Origin: Methylomonas sp.
GTDB lineage: Bacteria > Pseudomonadota > Gammaproteobacteria > Methylococcales > Methylomonadaceae
Direction: 5' to 3'
DNA: 5,055 nt
NCBI GenBank assembly: GCA_026990815.1
Contig: JALXCS010000221.1
Coordinates: 1-5,055 of the forward strand
How positions within the stretch are numbered: position 1 is the stretch's first letter; the number at the start of each line of letters is the position of its first letter. The notes beneath the pieces are model-generated. The model was given only the letters and a program-made list of their open reading frames with translations, did no database searches and was not told the DNA's origin. Below are positions 1 to 5,055 of the stretch, piece by piece. The translations under genes were made by a program, and so were the position numbers.

Positions 1-909
1 AATGCTTTCTAAGTCCTGTTGTTCAGGATAAATAGCAAAAATGTTAATACCTCCCTGGCTGAGTTTATTCACAATTCCGGCAATTATTTTCTGGATGGTT
101 GTACTTTTTTCTTCACCAATACTCAACCGGTACTGATATTGCTGGTCAGCCAATGAAGAATGATTAATTTTGGTAATCTCCTGCCGGTCCTGCAACTGTG
201 ATTTTAGTTGCTCGGGTGGACAATCCGTTTTCAACTGGATAGTCTGACTGTTTTGCAGATCATTCAGTCTGGCATCGATGGCCAATTTAGCACTGTGCAT
301 AATCAGTACCCGCTCACAAACTGCTTCGACCTCCTGCAAGATATGGGTAGAAACAATTACAGTGGCATTTTTACCCAGTTCAGCAATCAATTCCCGCATA
401 TGCAAAATCTGGGTTGGATCAAGACCGTTTGTGGGTTCGTCAAGAATCAGGATTTGTGGCTTGTGAAGAATAGCCTGGGCAACCCCTACCCGCTGCTTGT
501 ACCCCCTGGACAAGGTATTGATAGGTTGCGTTGCCTTTTCGGTCAATGCTGTTTTGACAATTACCTGTTTAACTGCAGAGAATTTTTCCTGACCGGTTAA
601 CCCACTGAGTTCGGCAGCATAATCCAGAAAATCAATCAAGGTCATTTCCGGATACACCGGACAATTTTCGGGTAAATAACCGATTTTATTCTGGACCTCC
701 GAACGCTGATCTTCAATATTCAAACCATCAATCTCGATAGTTCCCTCACTTGGCTCCAGAAATCCGGTCAGCATCTTCATAATCGTGGTTTTTCCGGCGC
801 CGTTATGGCCCAATAAACCAATAATTTCGCCTTTACCGATATTAAAAGAGACATTGTCTACAGCTCGAAAGCTGTCGTAATTTCGGCAAAGTCCGGTCAC
901 TTTAATCAC
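1..909 (-). CDS. ABC exporter ATP-binding subunit, GldA/NosF-like (3' end cut off by window edge)
   Basis: This is the cytoplasmic ATPase subunit of an ABC-2 type export system; it should power a separate membrane permease, which would lie beyond the left edge. The 303 visible residues contain a full nucleotide-binding domain: Walker A GHNGAGKTT (residues 34-42), the Q-loop region IGYLPE (76-81, with Glu where many ABC proteins have Gln), signature LSRGYKQRVG (133-142), Walker B ILILDEP (153-159) and the switch histidine in STH (H189). A C-terminal tail of roughly 90 residues follows, and the frame is still open in DLESI, a region usually close to the end in this family, so few residues are probably missing. 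I chose GTG at 909 because GGAGGT lies 6 nt upstream and the product then begins MIKVTGL, as relatives do. The ATG at 915 touches the Shine-Dalgarno site directly. The transported substrate cannot be told from the ATPase. A link to the divergent NRPS operon, for instance as its exporter, is possible but unsupported. Confidence 0.93.
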   Translation of the reverse strand, partial: MIKVTGLCRNYDSFRAVDNVSFNIGKGEIIGLLGHNGAGKTTIMKMLTGFLEPSEGTIEIDGLNIEDQRSEVQNKIGYLPENCPVYPEMTLIDFLDYAAELSGLTGQEKFSAVKQVIVKTALTEKATQPINTLSRGYKQRVGVAQAILHKPQILILDEPTNGLDPTQILHMRELIAELGKNATVIVSTHILQEVEAVCERVLIMHSAKLAIDARLNDLQNSQTIQLKTDCPPEQLKSQLQDRQEITKINHSSLADQQYQYRLSIGEEKSTTIQKIIAGIVNKLSQGGINIFAIYPEQQDLESI

Positions 910-915
910 ACACAT

Positions 916-921
916 ACCTCC
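916..921 (-). promoter_or_regulatory. Shine-Dalgarno site that decides the start of the ABC ATPase gene
   Basis: On the minus strand the bases read GGAGGT, a near-perfect Shine-Dalgarno sequence. There is no gap between it and the ATG at 915, but there is a normal 6-nt gap to the in-frame GTG at 909. The GTG is therefore the likely initiation codon. Confidence 0.75.
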
Positions 922-953
922 AAAAAAAAGACACGTTAAATTTTCGCGTACAA

Positions 954-982
954 ATTATGAGTATTCTGTTGATTTTTTTCAA
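954..982 (-). promoter_or_regulatory. sigma70-like promoter of the ABC ATPase gene
   Basis: On the minus strand, TTGAAA (977-982, 4 of 6 matches to the -35 consensus) and CATAAT (954-959, 5 of 6 matches to the -10 consensus) are separated by exactly 17 nt. Transcription would begin near 947, leaving a leader of about 38 nt before the GTG at 909. This is the best promoter match I found in the intergenic region. It is a reading by eye and has not been scored. Confidence 0.6.
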
Positions 983-1144
983 GGGACAAATTCAACTGCG
1001 TATGTGCAAAAATTTTGCTGGCAGTAAATTAGCTTTTACTCCCCAAAAAGGCCATAAGATAATTTCCTTCCAAGAAAGTTCCTGGACCGGTTCTTTAATC
1101 TAGAAAATACTCCAATCGATTACACACTTCCTCTTTATCAATGC

Positions 1145-1188
1145 CTGCAAAAAATGTATTGACTATTTTTTTCATACCATTTTTGCAG
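1145..1188. repeat. imperfect inverted repeat with 11-12 bp arms
   Basis: The left arm CTGCAAAAAATG (1145-1156) is the reverse complement of the right arm CATTTTTGCAG (1178-1188) apart from one extra A. Pairing can go further inward: GTAT at 1156-1159 matches ATAC at 1174-1177 if C1178 bulges out, giving about 15 pairs around a 14-nt loop. No T-run follows the right arm on the plus strand, so a plus-strand intrinsic terminator is unlikely. It could be a protein-binding dyad, a cruciform-prone site or a remnant of a small mobile element. TTGACT lies between the arms at 1159-1164 but has no good -10 partner. Confidence 0.6.
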
Positions 1189-1254
1189 TATCTCTCTCTA
1201 AAAAGCCACCTCAGTGCCACCGTTTTTTAAACAAAAACCTTGGATTGTAAATTA

Positions 1255-1284
1255 ATTGGTCAATAAACCAATCGGTTAGCAACC
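1255..1284. promoter_or_regulatory. operator-like cluster of overlapping GGT/ACC palindromes
   Basis: ATTGGT (1255-1260) and ACCAAT (1267-1272) form a perfect 6-bp dyad around CAATAA. Two more dyads overlap it: AACC (1266-1269) with GGTT (1274-1277), and GGTT (1274-1277) with AACC (1281-1284). The result is four alternating half-sites in 30 bp. This spacing resembles binding sites of dimeric repressors such as the TetR family, but no regulator gene is in the window. The cluster lies 150-180 bp upstream of the aminotransferase start, so the plus-strand operon is its likely target. Confidence 0.4.
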
Positions 1285-1318
1285 ATTGAAACAACGTGAA
1301 AAAACGATTTCATCAATG
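1284..1318. repeat. nested dyad, possible leader hairpin or regulator site
   Basis: CATTGA (1284-1289) is complementary to TCAATG (1313-1318), and just inside it TGAAA (1297-1301) is complementary to TTTCA (1308-1312) around a 6-nt loop. This gives 11 pairs interrupted on the left side by a 7-nt bulge (1290-1296). An alternative outer pairing is AACAAC (1290-1295) with GTTGTT (1318-1323). It adjoins the GGT/ACC palindrome cluster. Such short AT-rich dyads can occur by chance, so a function is uncertain. Confidence 0.35.
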
Positions 1319-1420
1319 TTGTTACAGTCGGCATGCTTTATGCTGCTAATTTTTCAACAACCAAAAGTGAAAGTGCAAATTAATCAACTGTAGTTTTTTT
1401 ATTCGATAACAAAAATTAAA

Positions 1421-1425
1421 AAAGG
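1421..1425 (+). promoter_or_regulatory. ribosome-binding site of the aminotransferase gene
   Basis: AAAGG lies 8 nt upstream of the ATG at 1434. It is a modest Shine-Dalgarno match but well spaced, and it supports this start. The protein then begins a few residues before the conserved EctB N-terminal block, as in known members. Confidence 0.55.
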
Positions 1426-1433
1426 CATTTACA

Positions 1434-2831
1434 ATGAAGACCTTAATTGATAGCTCCATCTTCAAAAAATATGAATCAAAAGCGCGTGGGTATTGCCGCC
1501 GGTTTAACCCGATATTTACTTCTGCCATCGGTAGCATTATGAATGATATTGATGGCAAGAAATATATTGATTTTCTCGCGGCATGTGGAGCATTGAACTA
1601 CGGCCACAACGATTGCGATATGAGTAGAGCTTTGCTAAAACACATTTCGAATAATGGTATTTCCGCTGGTCTCGATCTGTTTAGCGCCCCCAAAGCTGAT
1701 TTTTTGGAAAGTTTTCATCGATTGATACTCAAACCCCGGGGATTGAACTATCGCATACAATTTACTGGCCCAACAGGCACCAACGCCATCGAAGCGGCGA
1801 TGAAACTTGCACGCAAGGTAACCGGCCGAACCAACATCATTGCGTTTACCAATGGCTTTCACGGTGTCTCACTTGGAGCTTTAGCTGCAACTGGCAATAA
1901 ATATAACCGCATGGGGGCTTGTTTTTCGGGTGTTACTCGCGCACCCTATGAACACTATATGGGTCCCGATTTTGACACAGCTGAATATTTGGACAAATTA
2001 TTATCAGATCCCTCGGGTGGAATTGAAGCGCCAGCGGCAATTTTACTTGAAACGGTACAGGGCGAAGGCGGCTTGAATACGGCGTCAGCCGGGTGGTTAA
2101 AACGGATCGCCAGCTTGGCAAAACGACATGGTGCATTGCTGATTGTTGATGATATACAAGCTGGATGCGGACGTACCGGGAGTTTTTTCAGTTTCGAGAA
2201 AATGGGTTTCGAACCCGACCTTATTACCCTGTCCAAGTCGATTTCCGGTTATGGACTGCCCATGGCTCTGGTGTTAATAAAACCCGAATATGATATCTGG
2301 GAGCCTGCTGAGCACAATGGCACTTTCCGCGGCAATACCCACGCCTTTGTCACTGCGAAGGTGGCTCTGGAAAAGTTTTGGGGTGATGACAGCTTTAGTA
2401 AAGAAATCACCACCAAAGCTGCTCTAATCACTGAACGATTAAGCCACATCAAAAAACTAATCCCTGGTTCATACATCAAGGGGCGAGGCATGATGCAAGG
2501 CATCAGTGTTGGCAGCGGAGAGCTGGCAGATAAAATCTGTCGATTAATCTTCAAAAAAGGCTTGATAATCGAAACTTCGGGTCCCCACGATGAAGTAATC
2601 AAAATTCTTGCACCGCTGACTACCCCCATGGACTTGCTTGTACAGGGACTTGATATTATCCAAGAAGCAGTGATTGAGGTGATGAACAAATCAGTGCCCG
2701 TAGATGTTGTCCCATTCCATAAAGAAACTGCTGATACACCAAAATCTATCGCTACTAACCTGCCGTTCACCATAATCACAAACCGCAACAAGAACTATGC
2801 TGAAAACTTGAATCATGATGTTTTAGGCTAA
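1434..2831 (+). CDS. ectB: EctB-like L-2,4-diaminobutyrate : 2-oxoglutarate aminotransferase with C-terminal extension
   Basis: This is a cytoplasmic PLP-dependent class III aminotransferase. EctB enzymes move an amino group from glutamate to aspartate 4-semialdehyde, giving L-2,4-diaminobutyrate (Dab) and 2-oxoglutarate. The resemblance to EctB runs along the whole core: YIDFLAACGALNYGHN (44-59), the phosphate-binding GPTGTNAIEAA (112-122), TNGFHGVSLGALA (139-151), VDDIQAGCGRTG (238-249; D239 should hold the PLP ring nitrogen), LSKSISGYGLP (266-276; K268 forms the Schiff base), NGTFRG (295-300) and GLIIETSG (376-383). No catalytic residue seems lost. EctB proteins usually end near residue 420; this one goes on for about 45 residues (421-465) of no recognised type. 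No ectA precedes it and no ectC follows. Instead, the synthetase gene begins 12 nt after the stop codon, so this enzyme probably feeds Dab to that synthetase. A substrate other than aspartate semialdehyde is less likely but cannot be excluded. Confidence 0.93.
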   Translation: MKTLIDSSIFKKYESKARGYCRRFNPIFTSAIGSIMNDIDGKKYIDFLAACGALNYGHNDCDMSRALLKHISNNGISAGLDLFSAPKADFLESFHRLILKPRGLNYRIQFTGPTGTNAIEAAMKLARKVTGRTNIIAFTNGFHGVSLGALAATGNKYNRMGACFSGVTRAPYEHYMGPDFDTAEYLDKLLSDPSGGIEAPAAILLETVQGEGGLNTASAGWLKRIASLAKRHGALLIVDDIQAGCGRTGSFFSFEKMGFEPDLITLSKSISGYGLPMALVLIKPEYDIWEPAEHNGTFRGNTHAFVTAKVALEKFWGDDSFSKEITTKAALITERLSHIKKLIPGSYIKGRGMMQGISVGSGELADKICRLIFKKGLIIETSGPHDEVIKILAPLTTPMDLLVQGLDIIQEAVIEVMNKSVPVDVVPFHKETADTPKSIATNLPFTIITNRNKNYAENLNHDVLG

Positions 2832-2843
2832 TAGAGAATCAAT

Positions 2844-5055
2844 ATGTCTAAGAAGTCCGATGCGCATTTACAGCCCGAAGAAAGTTATGATCCTGCCTCA
2901 CTTATTCTCCAAGGTTTAGTCAGCAATCAGGAAAACCAACCAGATAATCTCCTGGTTTGCCACGAGTGGGACAATACTATCCGCTGGCAACCTGGTGAAC
3001 GCTTGCATCATTTATTTGAACGGCGTGTTGATGAGTTTGAAAAACAAAATAATACCCGGCATTTAGCTGTTGATAGTATTGAAGGTCAATGGAGTTATCA
3101 AGCCCTTGAAGAACGCGCCAATCAAGTAGCCCGGTACTTAAAACTTCAGAACTTGGGAGACGGTGATGTCATTGGTCTGCTGTTTGACAAAAGTGTCCAT
3201 AGCTATGTAGCGATGCTGGCTGTGCTAAAGATTCATGCCGCTTATGTACCTCTCGACCCTGTTTTCCCTGAAAATCGCATTGCTTATATTGCGGGTGATG
3301 CCAATCTGAAATCAATTCTGACTTTATCACAGTTTGAGTCACTGGCTCTTGAATCAGGCGTACCTGCTTTATGTCTGGATAAACTATCAGAAGAAATTGA
3401 TACGCGCGCGAAAACCCGGCTTGCGGATTCAGAAACAGGTCAAGCCAGTAACGAACTGTGCTATATCATCTATACATCCGGCTCAACAGGCCACCCCAAA
3501 GGGGTTCCAATAATGCAGGCCAGTATCTGTAATTTTGTCCGTGTTGCTTCCGAAATCTATGGTTATCGATGTACAGATCGTGTCTATCAAGGCCTTACGA
3601 TCGCTTTTGATTTTGCAGTGGAAGAAATCTGGGTACCATTGATTGTTGGTGCAACCTTGTTACCCAATCAAACCGGGACTAGTTTATTGGGAAGTGACCT
3701 AGCCAATTTCCTGCTCCAAAACAAAGCGACTGCGCTGTGCTGCGTACCCACCCTGTTGGCAAGTATTAACGTGGATATTCCGGATTTACGTTTACTTATT
3801 GTCTCCGGTGAAGCCTGTCCTCAGGACCTAATTAAGCGCTGGTATACCCCGGAACGAACTATCCTGAACGCCTATGGCCCCACCGAGACAACAGTGACAG
3901 CCACCTTATCCAGGCCAAAACCGGATCAGCCAATTACCATCGGTAAACCGCTGCCCACTTATTCGGTGGTTATTTTGGAACCCGGTACCAATAATGTCCT
4001 GCCTTTTGGAAAAGAAGGGGAAATTGCAATTGCCGGTATCGGTGTTGCCCAAGGCTATTTGAACCGACCAGAACAAACGCGGCAAGCTTTCATCAAAGAT
4101 TTTCTAGCCATTAAGAACAATCCCTCTGGACTGATATACCGTACCGGTGACCTCGGTCTCATTAACGAAAACGGCGATATTGAATATCGTGGCCGCATTG
4201 ACCTGCAGGTTAAGATCCGCGGCTACCGGATCGAGCTTACCGAGATAGAATCGGTTATTTTAAAAATACCCCAAATCGCCCAGGCCGTTGTTGACACATT
4301 TGAACCTTATCCCGGGGTTAAAGAACTGGTAGCCTATTATACACTTCAAGATGATGAAGCCGCTTTAGCTCAAAAAGCCTTAATCGCTAAATTGCGCACT
4401 GTGTTACCCAGCTACATGATACCTTCCTACTATGAACATCTGGCTGTTCTGCCTTTAATGGCCAGTGATAAAGCTGATCGTAAAGCTTTACCTAAACCAT
4501 CAAGTCAACGTATGAATGCTGGGCAGCATGTGATTGTCGAGCCACAAACAACTATGGAGTCGGTCGTTGCTGAAGTGCTTACGGATTTGTTAGAACTTGA
4601 TGCGGTCTCAACCGAAGCTGATTTCTTTGATGACCTGGGCACTGATTCACTGTTAATTGCCATGCTCGGGGCAGCAATACGAGAACGGCTACCCGATACA
4701 GACGTTTCAATGAGAGATTTTTACGCTTACCCTAGCGTTGCAAAGCTGGCCGCACATATAGACCGTAAACCAAGAACTCAGCACAAAGGAAGTAAAGTTG
4801 ATAAGTTTCATATTCCAAGCAAGTTAGACTATTACACTTGCGGCGCCGTACAGCTAGCAAGCTATTTTTTATTCGTTTTGTTTGCTCTGGTATTGCTGCA
4901 GGAAGTCGTATCGTGGACTATTGCAGCCAAAGCTCCTGTGGACATCTACTTACGTCTCTCCGGGGTTCTTGCCGGGTTATTTTTCGTATGGACCAGCTTG
5001 GTTATTGCAGCTAAATGGATTCTTGTCGGCAAATGTAAAACCGAAAAAATCCCTA
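2844..5055 (+). CDS. membrane-anchored single-module NRPS of Pls/PosA (poly-cationic amino acid synthetase) type, 3' end cut off by window edge
   Basis: The frame is open for 737 codons up to the window edge. After a 50-residue lead-in and WQPGERLHHLFE (48-59) comes an adenylation domain with all main cores: A2 LKIHAAYVPLDP (128-139), A3 YTSGSTGHPKG (210-220), A5 NAYGPTE (342-348), A6 (392-406), A7 YRTGDL (432-437), A8 (450-469) and A10 SDKADRKALP (541-550, catalytic K543). A carrier domain follows (about 570-640), with S602 in DDLGTDSLL as the phosphopantetheine site. Two hydrophobic helices come next (about 668-691 and 704-729), then the charged KCKTEKIP. No condensation domain precedes the A domain. 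This A-T-membrane order is that of epsilon-poly-L-lysine synthetase (Pls), where further helices and tandem condensation-like domains join free amino acids into a polymer; those parts would lie to the right. The enzyme should activate an amino acid with ATP at the inner membrane. Dab is the likely substrate because the EctB-like gene is 12 nt upstream. The ATG at 2844 has only a weak AGAGA site, so translation may be coupled to the gene before. Confidence 0.92.
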   Translation, partial: MSKKSDAHLQPEESYDPASLILQGLVSNQENQPDNLLVCHEWDNTIRWQPGERLHHLFERRVDEFEKQNNTRHLAVDSIEGQWSYQALEERANQVARYLKLQNLGDGDVIGLLFDKSVHSYVAMLAVLKIHAAYVPLDPVFPENRIAYIAGDANLKSILTLSQFESLALESGVPALCLDKLSEEIDTRAKTRLADSETGQASNELCYIIYTSGSTGHPKGVPIMQASICNFVRVASEIYGYRCTDRVYQGLTIAFDFAVEEIWVPLIVGATLLPNQTGTSLLGSDLANFLLQNKATALCCVPTLLASINVDIPDLRLLIVSGEACPQDLIKRWYTPERTILNAYGPTETTVTATLSRPKPDQPITIGKPLPTYSVVILEPGTNNVLPFGKEGEIAIAGIGVAQGYLNRPEQTRQAFIKDFLAIKNNPSGLIYRTGDLGLINENGDIEYRGRIDLQVKIRGYRIELTEIESVILKIPQIAQAVVDTFEPYPGVKELVAYYTLQDDEAALAQKALIAKLRTVLPSYMIPSYYEHLAVLPLMASDKADRKALPKPSSQRMNAGQHVIVEPQTTMESVVAEVLTDLLELDAVSTEADFFDDLGTDSLLIAMLGAAIRERLPDTDVSMRDFYAYPSVAKLAAHIDRKPRTQHKGSKVDKFHIPSKLDYYTCGAVQLASYFLFVLFALVLLQEVVSWTIAAKAPVDIYLRLSGVLAGLFFVWTSLVIAAKWILVGKCKTEKIP

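Larger units (their letters stand above)
916..1433. other. divergent AT-rich intergenic region without a gene
   Basis: This stretch of 518 nt separates the minus-strand ABC gene from the plus-strand biosynthetic operon. It is rich in A and T tracts. No reading frame in it has a plausible start, ribosome-binding site and protein-like composition, and I see no tRNA or other recognisable RNA gene. It does hold the ABC promoter and three dyad-symmetric elements, all upstream of the aminotransferase. A clear sigma70 promoter for the plus-strand operon is not visible. That operon may depend on an activator or an alternative sigma factor, or may use a weak promoter between about 1280 and 1400. Confidence 0.7.

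Noticed and set aside
208..600. Plus-strand open frame of 130 codons
   Set aside because: It lies wholly inside the minus-strand ABC ATPase, whose Walker A, signature and Walker B motifs are all intact. The antisense product shows no recognisable domain.
1159..1194. TTGACT as a -35 box for the plus-strand operon
   Set aside because: No acceptable -10 hexamer occurs at 16-18 nt; the nearest candidate, TATCTC at 1189, is 24 nt away. The site also lies in the loop of the inverted repeat.
1321..1350. GTTACA and GCTAAT with an 18-nt spacer as the promoter of the aminotransferase gene
   Set aside because: Each hexamer matches only 4 of 6 consensus bases and the spacing is suboptimal. Matches this weak are expected by chance in AT-rich DNA. 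It remains a fallback candidate.
2249..2791. Minus-strand open frame of 180 codons, and shorter minus-strand frames between 1346 and 2236
   Set aside because: All but the first part of the 1346-1558 frame lie antisense to the aminotransferase, which is conserved through these positions. They have no convincing ribosome-binding site or recognisable motif.
1434..5055. Ectoine biosynthesis operon
   Set aside because: Only the ectB-like gene is present. What follows 12 nt later is a synthetase, not ectC, and no ectA precedes it.
2844..5055. Ordinary acyl-CoA synthetase or stand-alone A domain
   Set aside because: The full set of NRPS A-domain cores, the carrier domain with S602 and the following membrane helices fit a Pls-type synthetase better.
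1..5055. CRISPR arrays, tRNA or rRNA genes, insertion sequences
   Set aside because: I saw no regularly spaced repeats, no cloverleaf or rRNA-like stretch and no transposase-like frame.

Overview
The window reads as a bacterial chromosome of moderate, AT-leaning composition. The EctB-type aminotransferase, the sigma70-like promoter and the style of the ABC ATPase fit a gammaproteobacterium best, but no feature here fixes the taxon. Three protein-coding genes are visible, and two of them run off the window edges.

Layout. (1) Positions 1-909, minus strand: an almost complete ATP-binding subunit of a GldA/NosF-like ABC exporter. It has its own promoter (-10 at 954-959, -35 at 977-982), and its Shine-Dalgarno site points to a GTG start at 909. 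(2) Positions 916-1433: a long, AT-rich divergent intergenic region without a gene. It holds a large imperfect inverted repeat (1145-1188), a cluster of overlapping GGT/ACC palindromes that looks like an operator (1255-1284), and a nested dyad (1284-1318). (3) Positions 1434-2831, plus strand: an EctB-like L-2,4-diaminobutyrate (Dab) : 2-oxoglutarate aminotransferase with about 45 extra C-terminal residues. (4) Positions 2844 to the right edge, plus strand: 737 codons of a membrane-anchored, single-module non-ribosomal peptide synthetase (adenylation domain, carrier domain, then transmembrane helices) of the Pls/PosA type, the family of epsilon-poly-L-lysine synthetase.

How the genes may work together. 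The aminotransferase and the synthetase are only 12 nt apart and almost certainly form one operon. EctB normally makes Dab for ectoine, but ectA does not precede it and ectC does not follow it. The gene it is paired with instead belongs to a family that polymerises cationic amino acids. The simplest reading is that EctB supplies Dab and the synthetase activates it, giving a Dab homopolymer or a Dab-containing cationic peptide at the inner membrane. The adenylation pocket carries a glutamate at the position that often contacts a basic side chain, which agrees with this. Substrate and product are inferred and not shown by the sequence. The divergent ABC gene may be an unrelated neighbour.
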